A DNA stretch of 35,603 bases from an uncultured Schlesneria sp. (GTDB taxonomy: Bacteria > Planctomycetota > Planctomycetia > Planctomycetales > Planctomycetaceae). The notes below the pieces were generated by a model. It had not been told where the DNA came from and searched no databases. It saw only the letters and a list, made by a program, of their open reading frames with translations. Location: NCBI GenBank assembly GCA_903899985.1, contig CAIULL010000009.1, positions 1 to 35,603 of the forward strand, in the 5' to 3' direction. The position numbers and the translations under genes were made by a program. Shown one piece after another: positions 8,949 to 18,549 of this stretch (position 1 is its first letter; each line of letters starts with the position of its first letter).

Positions 8949-9863
8949 TCAATTGGCCTTATTTTCTTTCGTCTCGGCAGGATGTTGCTTCAGCGATACG
9001 TATTCTTTCCACGACCCTTCGTAGAGACGGACTTTGGGATATCTGGCAACATGTTTGAGGTAGAAACGCAGCAGGCTTCCTTCGCGTGACGTTCCGCAGT
9101 AAACGATGATCTCTTTATCCGGAGTCAGACCTGCGGCTTCTAATTCAGACCTGGTCTGCTGGAACGAGCGGAATTTGTGAGTGTTGTCCTGTTCCATCAG
9201 ACGGGCCCAATGGAAACTGATCGCGCCCGGAATGTGGCCCTTCCGCAGCCAGACGTCATCATCACCGAGATACTCGTTGCGTGGTCTTGCGTCGACGAGG
9301 ACCACACCAGACTGTCCTCTTCGCTGAAGAAGCTCGTCGATTGAGATCCCAATTTCTTTTTCCGGGTTTTCTGGCAGTGTTCCTGATGGATTACCAAAGT
9401 ATTCCTGGGTTACTGGAAACTTCGAGTTTTGCCAGGCGGGAAGTCCACCGTCGACGATTCGAATCTCTTTGACTCCAAATTTCTCGAGCACATAAGCCAC
9501 CATGCTGGCGCTCAGAACTTCGTCATTTGGCAATTTGTCGCCCGTCGCATAAACCAGATGGATTCGGTTGCGATCCACGCCTGCGCGAACGAGCAGCGCC
9601 TTCGTCAGTTCGTCGGGCAGGTATTGCACCGGAACACCATGATCCGTACCGCGCAAGGTATCAAAGTTGAGATGATGTGCTGTAGGGATGTGGCCCCGAA
9701 AATAGTCCTTGTAACCACCTCGAGTGTCGATGACCACTGGCCTTTTGCTGACGTCAGACGACTCGATCAGCAGCCTGGCATCAGCGGGCGAAATCGTTCC
9801 GATTTCCGCTCGAGCGATATTTCCTGCCAACAACAATGCGATAACCGGAACAACGATTTTCAT
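8949..9863 (-). CDS. Exported tandem-rhodanese sulfurtransferase
   Basis: A 304-residue protein with a signal peptide (MKIVVPVIALLLAGNIARA) and two rhodanese domains. The C-terminal domain has the active-site loop CGTSREGS with Cys256, which would carry the persulfide. The N-terminal domain has ATGDKL at the matching place (Ala106), so only the second domain is catalytic, as in thiosulfate and 3-mercaptopyruvate sulfurtransferases (EC 2.8.1.1/2.8.1.2). CGTSREGS is neither the classic CRKGVT nor the CGSGVTA loop, so the donor is uncertain. Export places it in the periplasm. It is the first gene of a two-gene operon with the PiT permease ten bases downstream. Confidence 0.88.
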   Translation of the reverse strand: MKIVVPVIALLLAGNIARAEIGTISPADARLLIESSDVSKRPVVIDTRGGYKDYFRGHIPTAHHLNFDTLRGTDHGVPVQYLPDELTKALLVRAGVDRNRIHLVYATGDKLPNDEVLSASMVAYVLEKFGVKEIRIVDGGLPAWQNSKFPVTQEYFGNPSGTLPENPEKEIGISIDELLQRRGQSGVVLVDARPRNEYLGDDDVWLRKGHIPGAISFHWARLMEQDNTHKFRSFQQTRSELEAAGLTPDKEIIVYCGTSREGSLLRFYLKHVARYPKVRLYEGSWKEYVSLKQHPAETKENKAN

Positions 9864-10281
9864 GAGACTGTGTCGAATCCTGTACGAGAAGGTGGCTTTG
9901 ATGGCGTCGAGATTTGGTGAGGCAGATCAGCGCAGTTGAATTTCTTCCCAATAACCAACCAAATCTGGCTGCGAACGGGTTGGAGCACGTGGACAACGTT
10001 TGCGATGATTGCTCTTGACTCAATACCCGCCTGTTCCCTCACGAACACACGATCGAGACACTCCCAAGGGAGTGATCATGCTCGACGATAGAGAACATTC
10101 CAGCCTTCGTAAGAGTATCTTAACATTATTAGAATTTGAAGGAATAATTCCTGGCAACGCATCGGATATCGTGTGAAGGTTGGCAAAGCGTCCGTTAGCC
10201 GGCAGAACAACATCCGCGCGTGCAAACTGGTGCCGAGACGCTGGAATTCAGGCGGTTTTCATGATCGTGAAGAGACTTGTT
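9864..10281. other. Intergenic region with one short palindrome
   Basis: A 418-base gap upstream of the rhodanese operon and downstream of the SASA esterase gene. At 10059-10074 CACTCCC and GGGAGTG form a 7-bp stem around AA, which could be an operator for the rhodanese operon about 200 bases away. No convincing terminator or gene was found. Confidence 0.4.
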
Positions 10282-11943
10282 TTAACGTTTCTTCAAGTAA
10301 GCATCGGCCATTTCGTCCCCCAGCATCAATGTTCCAGCGGTTCCGAAATGATGTCGCCCGTGAGGCAATCCGGACGTCCTGATGATCGTGATGCGTGGAT
10401 CGGTATCGGCCAGCTTGTTCAAGGCAGCGTTAACAGCTTTGATGTTACCCCACGGAGAGCGTTCGTGCTGCTCGGAAATGAACCACGGAAGATCGGGTTG
10501 CGAAAGGTCCGCCTGTGTCCGGTCGATCAACTGTTTCAACCATTCGGCGATATTTCTTGAGTAGGGGGCGAAGTAAGTGTCATTTTCACCGGGATGCCAG
10601 AAAATCCCTTCCAGGCGGCAGTCGAAACCCCGCTGCTGCAGATCGACTTGAGCGGCTCGAACAAAATTGATGAACTTAGAATACAGATTACGATGCGACT
10701 CGGGCGAGCCGTTCGGGAACCAGTCGGGACCTTGTGCTCCGCTGTGCGTAAACTTGACGATCGCGACTCCGTCACTGGCGTCAATCGACTTGCGCAAGCG
10801 AGCACCGAAGCTCAGTTCCGGACCAAAGTTGCCAAGGAACTCGACAGGACCAAGCGGCTCCCATTCGGATGACGACGTAACCCCACCACCCAGCGAGTAC
10901 CGGAACAAGTTGTCGCTTTGATCTTTGGCCAACGGTGCGTAACTCGGTTGCTGCTCGATTTCAGAGACAAATGAATCTTCGCCTTCCATATTGCGCTGAC
11001 CTGCCAGCACGAACAGATGGACGCGGGCCGACTTGGCGATCGGCAGTCCCTGCTTGAAGCTGCGATCTGGCGCCACGAGCGGTTTTCCAAGATCGCGGAG
11101 ATACGCATCGGCAAAGGCTTCACCCATTTGAAGCAGGCCCTGTGTGCCGAAGTGATAATGAGGCTGTCCGTTTCCCATGACCTCGAACGCCAGATGCGAC
11201 GTCGGCACCCAGCGTACGAGCGGGTCGTCCTTCAGCGCCTGCTCTTGTTGCTGTCGGAAGATGCCGAGATTGCTGCGGTGATCCATCCCCCAGATCCCCT
11301 TCTCGCTGACTTCGCCGAGATACCATTTCAATTCGGGAGTCTTGAGGTCCGCACGCAGACGGGCGATGAGCGTCGTCAATCCTTCGGCGTATTGTTTGTA
11401 GAGAGTTCGGTCGAGCATGTCATTTTCACCCTGATGCCACATCACGGCTTCGAGTTGATAGCGAACTCCGCGTTTGTCCAACTCGGCAAGTGAATCTCGA
11501 ATGAGTTTGAGCGTTCGCGGATACAGTTTCTGTCCCTTGTCCGGCGCAGCGGGATTCCAGTCAAAAGCCATTGTCGTCCCACCGACGGCGGACTTAATAA
11601 TGGCGATCGGGAATGCAGCCTGCTTTCGGACCCGTCTTGCGAATGTCACTTCCGGACCGAACGCTCGTAACGGCGTCAAAGGTACCCATCCATTCGAAGC
11701 TTCGTCGCGATTCCCAAGAATGTAAGAGAAGAGGACATCGCTTTGCGGTGCTCCGGCCCCTTTGAAATTCGGGTAGTCGTCGATGCGATTCGCGTTCGCG
11801 TCCGACCCGACCATGTTCGACTGACCGGCAAACAGAAAGACACGCGTCACCTCGTCGGCGATGACCACATTCGACATGATGAAGACCGACGCAATTAACA
11901 CCACCGCTGACACGATCGTTTTGCGAAAAAAAAACGGATTCAT
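10282..11943 (-). CDS. Secreted two-domain SASA (sialate O-acetylesterase-like) protein
   Basis: A 553-residue protein with a signal peptide (residues 1-29) and two SGNH-type SASA domains (PF03629). Domain 1 is complete: LFAGQSNMVG with Ser42, WHQGEND (169-175) and PHYHFG with the likely catalytic His near 264. These enzymes remove acetyl groups from sugars, such as acetylated plant polysaccharides or sialic acid. Domain 2 reads LAGQRNMEG, with Arg317 in place of the nucleophile Ser, and WHPGEND instead of WHQGEND, though its C-terminal HHFG is kept. Domain 2 is therefore probably inactive and may bind carbohydrate or stabilise domain 1. GGAAGAG precedes the ATG. The neighbour on the other strand carries an SGNH domain too. 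Confidence 0.88.
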   Translation of the reverse strand: MNPFFFRKTIVSAVVLIASVFIMSNVVIADEVTRVFLFAGQSNMVGSDANANRIDDYPNFKGAGAPQSDVLFSYILGNRDEASNGWVPLTPLRAFGPEVTFARRVRKQAAFPIAIIKSAVGGTTMAFDWNPAAPDKGQKLYPRTLKLIRDSLAELDKRGVRYQLEAVMWHQGENDMLDRTLYKQYAEGLTTLIARLRADLKTPELKWYLGEVSEKGIWGMDHRSNLGIFRQQQEQALKDDPLVRWVPTSHLAFEVMGNGQPHYHFGTQGLLQMGEAFADAYLRDLGKPLVAPDRSFKQGLPIAKSARVHLFVLAGQRNMEGEDSFVSEIEQQPSYAPLAKDQSDNLFRYSLGGGVTSSSEWEPLGPVEFLGNFGPELSFGARLRKSIDASDGVAIVKFTHSGAQGPDWFPNGSPESHRNLYSKFINFVRAAQVDLQQRGFDCRLEGIFWHPGENDTYFAPYSRNIAEWLKQLIDRTQADLSQPDLPWFISEQHERSPWGNIKAVNAALNKLADTDPRITIIRTSGLPHGRHHFGTAGTLMLGDEMADAYLKKR

Positions 11944-12225
11944 GGTTGTGCTCTTCCAATAGTTCTACGCAAAATCTTAAAGCAAAGGTCTTCAACGAAC
12001 GACTCACGTTTCGGCAGACGGGAAAGCGAAAGAGTCATACTGCTGAGACGGGATTGTTTCCTTCGAAGGAGATACAGCATGTCGACATCGAAATCGAGTG
12101 CTCCCCGTCTATGTCGCACGACCGTGTTAATGAATTTCTACGTCGGCTCGCGTGTTTTTTCCTGATGTGACAGGTATTATGCCCGACCTTCAATTTTGAT
12201 TGACAACGTAATCAGGAGAGCGAAG

Positions 12226-15009
12226 TTGAGAAGTCTACTTGTCGCGGCGGTGCTTTGTTTTTCGGCCACAGGGTCGCTACTCGCCCAGTCGATTGAATTC
12301 AATAAGAACGATCATATCTGTCTGATCGGAAACACACTCGCCGAACGGATGCAGCATTACGGCTGGCTGGAAACCTTGCTGCAGGCGCAGTTTCCCGAAC
12401 ATCACCTGGTTGTCAGAAATCTCGGTTACAGCGGTGACGAGATCGATGGCTGGAAGAACAACAGTCATCGACTGCGATCAATGTCGTTCGGTTCGCAGGA
12501 CGAATGGCTGGCCGGTGTTTCCCCCGTACCACAAATTAAGAAACTCTCCCCACGCGACGAGGGGAAGGTTCGCGACAACCGTCTGGAACTGACGAATACA
12601 AAAGCCGACATCGTCTTTGCTTTCTACGGTTACAACGAATCTTTCGCGGGCGAAGCGGGATTGCCAAAATTCAAGGCGAACGTCAAAGAGTTCATCGAGC
12701 ACACCAAGGCGCAAAAATACAATGGGCACTCGGCCCCGAAGCTGGTGTTGTTTTCTCCCATCGCACAGGAATTGCTCGCCGATCCAAACCTGCCAGGACA
12801 AGAGGCGATCGCCAGGGCCAATGTTCGACTGAAGCTTTATTCCGATGCATTGGCTGAGGTCGCCAAGGCGAATGACATTCCGTTTGTTGATCTATTTGGT
12901 CCAACGGCTCAATTCGGTACGGAACTTCCCAGTTCACCGGCGCGGCCGATCACAATTAATGGAATCCATATCAACGAAAAGGGGGACCGCTGGCTCGCCG
13001 TCTATGCGTTGGACCAATTGGTCAAATCGCCTCATTCCTGGGAAAAAGGGGAATGGTGGAAGACTCTTGAACCGCTGCGGAAAGCCGTTCTTGACAAGGA
13101 TTTTTACTGGTTTAACCGCTACCGGGTGACAGACGGATACTCCACTTACGGCGAACGGGCATTTCTCAAATTTTCCGAAGGACCCGGGGGCTATGGCGAA
13201 GGACTCTCAAATTATTCCGTCGCTCAACGAGAACTCGATGTGCTGGACGTATTGACCAGGAATCGAGATTCCGTTGTCTGGGATGCCGCCAATGGGAAGA
13301 AATCGGAAGCTTACGACAAGGATCTTCCAGAATTCATTCCGGTCATTTCCAACAAGCCTGGTCCGCTCGAAGGTGGAAAACACATCTTCCTGGGTGGCGA
13401 AGAGGCCATTTCGAAGATGAACGTCGCAGAAGGCCTGCAAGTCGGTCTGTTCGCGTCCGAAGAAAAATTTCCTGAACTGATCAATCCGGTGCAAATGGCC
13501 TTCGACGTGAAGGGTCGCTTGTGGGTCGCCTGCTGGACCACCTATCCACACTGGAAACCAACCGAGCAGATGAATGACAAGCTGTTAATTCTGGAAGACA
13601 CGAACGGGGACGGAAAAGCAGACGTCTGCAAGACGTTCGCGGGTGATATCCACAACCCCACCGGTTTTGAATTCTGGAACAACGGGGTCCTTGTGGCGCA
13701 GGGTCCGGATTTGCTGTTTCTGAAGGATACTGACGGCGACGACAAATACGACGTCAAAGAGCGAATCGTGCATGGACTCGACACAGCCGACACGCATCAC
13801 ACATCGAACAGCTTTACGCTCGAACCCGGTGGGGCAGTTTATTTCCAGGAGGGAACATTCCATAATTCGCAGGTTGAAACCCCCTGGGGTCCTCCCCGTC
13901 GAGTCGCCAACGGAGCGGTCTTCCGCTATGAACCCCGTGCCCAGAAGTTTGACGTTTATGTTTCGTTCGGGTTTGCTAATCCGCACGGACACATTTTCGA
14001 CCGATGGGCTCAGGACATTGTCTGGGATGGAACGGGTGCTCAGCCTTATCATGCCATTCTGTTTTCGGGCGACATCGATTTCCCGAACAAACATGCCGCT
14101 CCCCCGCAAGTCTACAAGCAGCGGACGCGACCCTGTGCTGCAACCGAGGTTCTGTCGAGCAAACACTTCCCGGACGAGTATCAAGGGAATCTGCTTGTCC
14201 TGAACGTCATCGGCTTTCAAGGAATCTTGAGATACAAAGTCGAGGATAAGGATTCGAGTTTCGGTGCGGTTGAGCAGGATCCAATTCTGTCGTCCACCGA
14301 CGCAAATTTCCGACCTGCTGATATTGAAATGGCACCGGACGGTTCGATGTATTTCGTCGACTGGCAAAACCCGATTATCGGCCACATGCAGCACAATCTG
14401 CGCGATCCAAGCCGCGATCGAATTCATGGTCGAGTTTATCGAGTCACCCACAAAACGCGGGAACTCAGCAAGCCAGCGAAGATCGCAGGCGAACCGGTCG
14501 AGAAACTGCTGGACCTGCTGAAATCTTCCGAAGATCGGGTGCGCCATCGGACTCGAATCGCCTTGTCAGGCCTGGAGACAAAGGATGTGATTCCCGCCGC
14601 CAAGAAATGGATCGCCGCACTCGACAAAACAGACGCCGAGTACGAGCACCATCGTCTGGAAGGCCTGTGGTTGCATCAGAGCCACAACGTGCTCGACGTG
14701 GATCTGCTCAAGCAGGTCCTTCGTTCGCCAGATTTCCGGGCTCGATCAGCGGCAATACGAGTACTTTGTGCGTGGCGAGATCGAATTCCTGAAACACTCG
14801 ATCTGCTGCAGGTTCAGGTGAATGACGAACATCCACGGGTTCGCCTGATGGCGATCTGGGCACTCAGTTACTTCGACGGCGCCAATGCCAAGAAGGCTGC
14901 TGAAATCGCCGTGGAAGCTTTAATTCATCCGGAAGATCCGTTTATCAAGCATGAATTGTCCGAAACGAACAAGACTCTTGATCGCCGGATCCAGGCTGCG
15001 GCAAAATAG
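12226..15009 (+). CDS. SGNH hydrolase fused to PVC-type membrane-bound dehydrogenase domain with HEAT repeats
   Basis: About 927 residues. A signal peptide (RSLLVAAVLCFSATGSLLAQ) is followed by an SGNH-like domain: FNKNDHICLIGNTLAERMQ, NLGYSGDEIDGW, FAFYGYNESF and GIHINEKGDRW. The first block has GN in place of the usual GDS, so activity is uncertain. Residues about 390-740 match the PVC putative membrane-bound dehydrogenase domain (TIGR02604), a beta-propeller with GLQVGLFASE, DVKGRLWVACW, DTNGDGKADV and PADIEMAPDGSMYFVDW. The end holds HEAT-like repeats. The start is TTG at 12226, with AGGAG seven bases before it. The haem-binding domain normally fused at the C-terminus is in the next gene. 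It is likely a periplasmic sugar-oxidising or -hydrolysing complex; substrate unknown. Confidence 0.88.
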   Translation: MRSLLVAAVLCFSATGSLLAQSIEFNKNDHICLIGNTLAERMQHYGWLETLLQAQFPEHHLVVRNLGYSGDEIDGWKNNSHRLRSMSFGSQDEWLAGVSPVPQIKKLSPRDEGKVRDNRLELTNTKADIVFAFYGYNESFAGEAGLPKFKANVKEFIEHTKAQKYNGHSAPKLVLFSPIAQELLADPNLPGQEAIARANVRLKLYSDALAEVAKANDIPFVDLFGPTAQFGTELPSSPARPITINGIHINEKGDRWLAVYALDQLVKSPHSWEKGEWWKTLEPLRKAVLDKDFYWFNRYRVTDGYSTYGERAFLKFSEGPGGYGEGLSNYSVAQRELDVLDVLTRNRDSVVWDAANGKKSEAYDKDLPEFIPVISNKPGPLEGGKHIFLGGEEAISKMNVAEGLQVGLFASEEKFPELINPVQMAFDVKGRLWVACWTTYPHWKPTEQMNDKLLILEDTNGDGKADVCKTFAGDIHNPTGFEFWNNGVLVAQGPDLLFLKDTDGDDKYDVKERIVHGLDTADTHHTSNSFTLEPGGAVYFQEGTFHNSQVETPWGPPRRVANGAVFRYEPRAQKFDVYVSFGFANPHGHIFDRWAQDIVWDGTGAQPYHAILFSGDIDFPNKHAAPPQVYKQRTRPCAATEVLSSKHFPDEYQGNLLVLNVIGFQGILRYKVEDKDSSFGAVEQDPILSSTDANFRPADIEMAPDGSMYFVDWQNPIIGHMQHNLRDPSRDRIHGRVYRVTHKTRELSKPAKIAGEPVEKLLDLLKSSEDRVRHRTRIALSGLETKDVIPAAKKWIAALDKTDAEYEHHRLEGLWLHQSHNVLDVDLLKQVLRSPDFRARSAAIRVLCAWRDRIPETLDLLQVQVNDEHPRVRLMAIWALSYFDGANAKKAAEIAVEALIHPEDPFIKHELSETNKTLDRRIQAAAK

Positions 15010-15154
15010 TTTCGTCCGCCGCAATTTCGAAATCGACAGGTTCTCAAGTGCCATTGGTTATGCCAGTGGCATCTTGCTTATAATCCCGGTCAGAATCGGG
15101 GCTTTTAAGATTTCTGTCACCAACTTATTACTTCCGTTTTATAAAGCACGAGCG

Positions 15155-16948
15155 ATGTTTTGCCGATTTTCCTTGACGAGTTTAGTGGTGCATTCGACAT
15201 CATTCGCGGTCCTGTTCGTTGGATGTCTGCTTGGTCAAATCTCTGCCCAGGAACCTCCGTCGGCTGTCGGGCCGTTATTAAAACTTTACCGCAGCGGCAA
15301 GTTACCACCGGAACGCCAGCCGGCGGTCATCGAAATGATATGCTCACGTGGCAACGAGCATGATCTGCGGGTCGTGCTTGAGAAACTGGTCGACCCCGCG
15401 GCAATGACGGCAGAATCACGTCAAAAAGCGATCGCCGGATTGACCGACGCCGCCGCAACCCGAAAGATCAAACCGGCCGGAGATTTGTCGGATCTTGCGA
15501 AGTTGCTCGACGAATCTGACCCGAATGTCCGTCTGGGTGCCGTACAACTGGTTGCAGCCTGTCATATTCCCCAGGCGACACCTTCACTCAGGAAACTGGC
15601 ACTTGATGAAAACTCGGATCAAGACCTGCGCCGCGCCGCGATCAATGGACTAGTCACATTCGGAGGCGAGGTCAGCCGCGAAACGCTCGCTGAACTGGCT
15701 CAGAAGGCAACTTCGACACGGGTTCGACTTCAGGCGGCTGCCGGGCTGGTTGGATTCGATGTCAAACTGGCGGCGAACCAATCAGCAAATGTCCTCACAA
15801 ACGCCACGCCACAAGAGGACTTTATTCCCTTACTTGACTCGTTTTTCGCTCGCAAGGAGGGTTCTCAGGAACTTGCCAACAGTTTGAAGACGACCAAGCT
15901 TTCGATTGATGTTGCCAAACGATTGTTGCGGACGATGTACGGCATGGGCCGCAGCGATACCGAATTGTCGGCTGTTCTCAGCAATGCTGCGGGGATTGTG
16001 GCTGATGCTCATCCCCCCAAACCCGAAGAGATTGCGGCACTGGTTCAGGAAGTGTCGGAAAAAGGAGACCCGGCTCGCGGCGAGCGAATTTTTCGGCGAG
16101 CTGATCTCAGTTGCATGCGCTGCCACAGCGTCAGTCGGGCGGGTGGTCAGGTGGGACCTGAACTCAGTGCCGTGGGTGGGACATCGCCGCTTGATTATGT
16201 CGCGAACTCGATCCTCAATCCAAACCTGGCCGTTAAGGAACAATATGTCACCCGGATGTTTGAACTGAATGACGGGAAAGTGTTAAGCGGGGTTGTCGTC
16301 GATCGGGATGATACACGAGTCAGAATCCGAGACGCTCAAGGGAAACTGGTCATCATCCCCAAGGCCGACATTGAAGAAGAAACCGCTGGCGTCTCGATGA
16401 TGCCGCAAGGATTAACCAAATTCCTGACACACGACGAACTGCTTGACCTGATTCGTTTCGTCTCGGAGCTTGGTAAGCCAGGTGAATATGCTGTGCAAAC
16501 GACTCCCCGGATTCAGCGTTGGCAGTTGCTGGCGAACCCCGCGAAAGAGTTGATCGCCGAAGTGCCTCATCTGGAGCATCTGCGTCAACATGTCGCCGGC
16601 CTTGGTCCTGAAGCGTGGTCGTCGATCTACGCTCGCGTTTCGGGCGTTCTGCCCCTGGAAGAATTGCGTCAGGCTGACAAGCCTACCGTCGTGATTCTAC
16701 GTGGTGAATTCGAAGTGAAAGAGCCGGGTATTGTGGCAGTCCATCTGGAAAATACCGAAAATTATCAGGCATGGATTGATACTGAACCGGCACCAGCAAC
16801 GCCAGATTTTGAAATCACGCTCCAACCGGGACGGCACGCTCTGATTCTGCGCGTGGAGATCTCAAACCGCCCGAATCCCGAACTGCGTGCCGCGATCACT
16901 CACCCCGCCGGATCAACCGCAAGGTTTGAAATTATCGGCGGAATGTAA
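15155..16948 (+). CDS. PVC-type haem-binding protein with HEAT repeats (c-type cytochrome)
   Basis: About 597 residues. The signal segment (MFCRFSLTSLVVHSTSFAVLFVGCLLGQISA) is followed by HEAT-like helical repeats to about residue 290. Then comes the PVC putative haem-binding domain (TIGR02603): GERIFRRADLSCMRCHSVSRAGGQVGPELSAVG, with the covalent haem site C320-x-x-C323-H324, then NPNLAVKEQY and MMPQGL near the axial Met. The last 120 residues form a probable beta-sandwich (LQPGRHALILRV) of unknown role. The frame is open back to 14951, but the signal begins at ATG 15155. It follows the dehydrogenase-domain gene by 145 bases and probably accepts its electrons in the periplasm. Confidence 0.87.
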   Translation: MFCRFSLTSLVVHSTSFAVLFVGCLLGQISAQEPPSAVGPLLKLYRSGKLPPERQPAVIEMICSRGNEHDLRVVLEKLVDPAAMTAESRQKAIAGLTDAAATRKIKPAGDLSDLAKLLDESDPNVRLGAVQLVAACHIPQATPSLRKLALDENSDQDLRRAAINGLVTFGGEVSRETLAELAQKATSTRVRLQAAAGLVGFDVKLAANQSANVLTNATPQEDFIPLLDSFFARKEGSQELANSLKTTKLSIDVAKRLLRTMYGMGRSDTELSAVLSNAAGIVADAHPPKPEEIAALVQEVSEKGDPARGERIFRRADLSCMRCHSVSRAGGQVGPELSAVGGTSPLDYVANSILNPNLAVKEQYVTRMFELNDGKVLSGVVVDRDDTRVRIRDAQGKLVIIPKADIEEETAGVSMMPQGLTKFLTHDELLDLIRFVSELGKPGEYAVQTTPRIQRWQLLANPAKELIAEVPHLEHLRQHVAGLGPEAWSSIYARVSGVLPLEELRQADKPTVVILRGEFEVKEPGIVAVHLENTENYQAWIDTEPAPATPDFEITLQPGRHALILRVEISNRPNPELRAAITHPAGSTARFEIIGGM

Positions 16949-17018
16949 GCAAGGCGCTGGGCCGGCTATGAAAACTCGTTCTGTCAATTTTTGATTGATA
17001 GCGAACAGACGAGGAATC

Positions 17019-17485
17019 ATGCGAGAATTCTTCAAAGGATGGAGAAGGAAAACCGGACTGCTGACTCTGGTGCTGGCCTGCATGGTGATGGGCGTCTGGT
17101 TGAGGAGCCGGTTGGTCGTCGATCAGATCATGTTCGCAAAGGGAACAATCTTCACGTTTTGAATTCCGACAACGGCAATATCGTATGGCTCGCGATTGAA
17201 ATGACGGCCGATGACATCCGGGCAATCGGGTTTGTGTGGCAGTCAAGCCCGACCAAGTTACTTGATAAGGTCGAGCAATCGGACGACGAAGCAATGTCGG
17301 TTCGTCAATGGAAGTTTTGTGGGATCAGCTTTGGAGAAGGTTCATTCGCGACAAATTGGCAACCACTCAAAATGAAATGCTGGGGCATTTTTTATGCGTC
17401 AATGACGATCCCTCTGGCTGTGATCTCTACCCGGTTGCTTCTCAGCCCTCAAAAAAAACAGGATTTCCGTCCACGATCGAATTAA
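17019..17485 (+). pseudogene. Frameshifted small planctomycete membrane protein (MREFFKGWRRK type)
   Basis: ATG at 17019, with GAGG just upstream, starts MREFFKGWRRKTGLLTLVL, then a membrane helix, and stops at TGA 17160-17162 after 47 codons. The -1 frame continues directly as LNSDNGNIVWLAIE and ends with IPLAVISTRLLLSPQKKQ, a second membrane helix and basic tail. Together they fit a small planctomycete family recalled as MREFFrGWRRK...IPLtllSayLLLskprk, about 155 residues. One missing T in the run at 17157-17160 explains the shift. The function of the family is unknown. The gene may be dead or the base may be lost in assembly. Confidence 0.72.
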
Positions 17486-17563
17486 GACTGCATTTTTGGT
17501 TTGAAGACCAAGACGTCATCGCTGAAATTTGACTTTGAAAACCGATTCCAGCGACAATTTTTG

Positions 17564-17589
17564 CGAGATAGATCCCTATCTCGTTTCTC
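17564..17589 (+). terminator. Possible rho-independent terminator
   Basis: CGAGATAG (17564-17571) pairs perfectly with CTATCTCG (17576-17583) around ATCC, followed by TTTCTC. It lies 78 bases after the frameshifted small membrane-protein gene. The T tract is short, so termination is only moderately supported. The rest of 17486-17793 shows no gene. Confidence 0.4.
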
Positions 17590-17793
17590 AGACAGACGTT
17601 AGGATGGAGAGGCAAGGGTTTAATCTGCAGCGCACTTGGTTTTTTGGCAAAATTCGACGACAAGGGCGACAGCGTTGCAGGCGGACGCGTGCTTCGTTAA
17701 ACTTCTCGGTCCTCGCGTGCGCCTTCTTTGTGGGTAAGGCTCTCACATTGAACCGGCGACGGGTCAGAATTTATCATCAAGGTACGTGTTTTC

Positions 17794-18462
17794 ATGTCGA
17801 AGGAAGCTAAGCTAGTCGTCAGGACGCGAACGGACAAAGAACAAGGTTCGGCAGCGTGTCGGCGATTGCGTTGGAGTGGTCAGGTCCCCGGTAACATTTA
17901 CGGGCATAACGCGCCACCGATTTCTGTCGTGATTGACTCCGACGCTTTGACACCCGTTTTGACGTCGGGTGCAAAGGTTGTTGATGTTGAGCTGGATGGC
18001 AAAATTGACAAGGCGGTCGTTCGCGAAATCCAGTGGGATATCTTCGGTCGACGAATTAACCACTTTGACCTGTTGCGCGTCGATCCGAACGAACGAGTGA
18101 ACATTATCGTTCCGCTGGAACTCAAGGGGACGGCCCCTGGCGTTCTGATGGGTGGCGTGCTTGAACACGTGATGCACTCGATCACCATCGACTGTCTCGC
18201 GTACCAGATTCCGGACACGATTCATGTGCGAATTGGATCCTTGGAACTCGGCAAGTCGATCCACGTTTCCGATCTGGTTCTGCCAGAAGGTTCGCATGCT
18301 CACGCAGCACCTGATGCCATCGTGGTCCATATCGTGACCGCGAAGGCTCAGGAAGAAGTTCCTGCTGGCGCTGGCCCGATTGAACCGGAAATGATTGGCA
18401 AGAAACCAGCTGCTGATGCCGCAGATGCCAAGGACGATAAGAAGGACGCAAAGAAGAAATAA
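17794..18462 (+). CDS. rplY: 50S ribosomal protein L25, CTC type
   Basis: A 222-residue L25/general stress CTC protein that binds 5S rRNA in the large ribosomal subunit. The N-terminal L25 domain starts VVRTRTDKEQGSAACRRLRWSGQVPGNIYG. The C-terminal beta domain includes VPLELKGTAPGVLMGGVLEHVMHSITIDCLA and IHVRIGSLELGKSIHVSDLVLPEG, both highly typical. The tail is a charged Ala/Asp/Lys extension ending DAKDDKKDAKKK. The ribosome binding site (AAGG, about 11 bases upstream) is weak. It precedes peptidyl-tRNA hydrolase by 87 bases, the usual bacterial pairing of these two genes. Confidence 0.95.
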   Translation: MSKEAKLVVRTRTDKEQGSAACRRLRWSGQVPGNIYGHNAPPISVVIDSDALTPVLTSGAKVVDVELDGKIDKAVVREIQWDIFGRRINHFDLLRVDPNERVNIIVPLELKGTAPGVLMGGVLEHVMHSITIDCLAYQIPDTIHVRIGSLELGKSIHVSDLVLPEGSHAHAAPDAIVVHIVTAKAQEEVPAGAGPIEPEMIGKKPAADAADAKDDKKDAKKK

Positions 18463-18549
18463 GCCTCGACTGGTGAATGAAATGCCATTTCGGACAGGGT
18501 TTGACGGAAATCTGATTCCCGTAAGTCGAATGCAGTTCGGAATGACGTC

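Noticed and set aside
13585-14547. 320-aa minus-strand frame inside the dehydrogenase gene
   Set aside because: It lies wholly antisense to well-recognised domains and has no motifs of its own.
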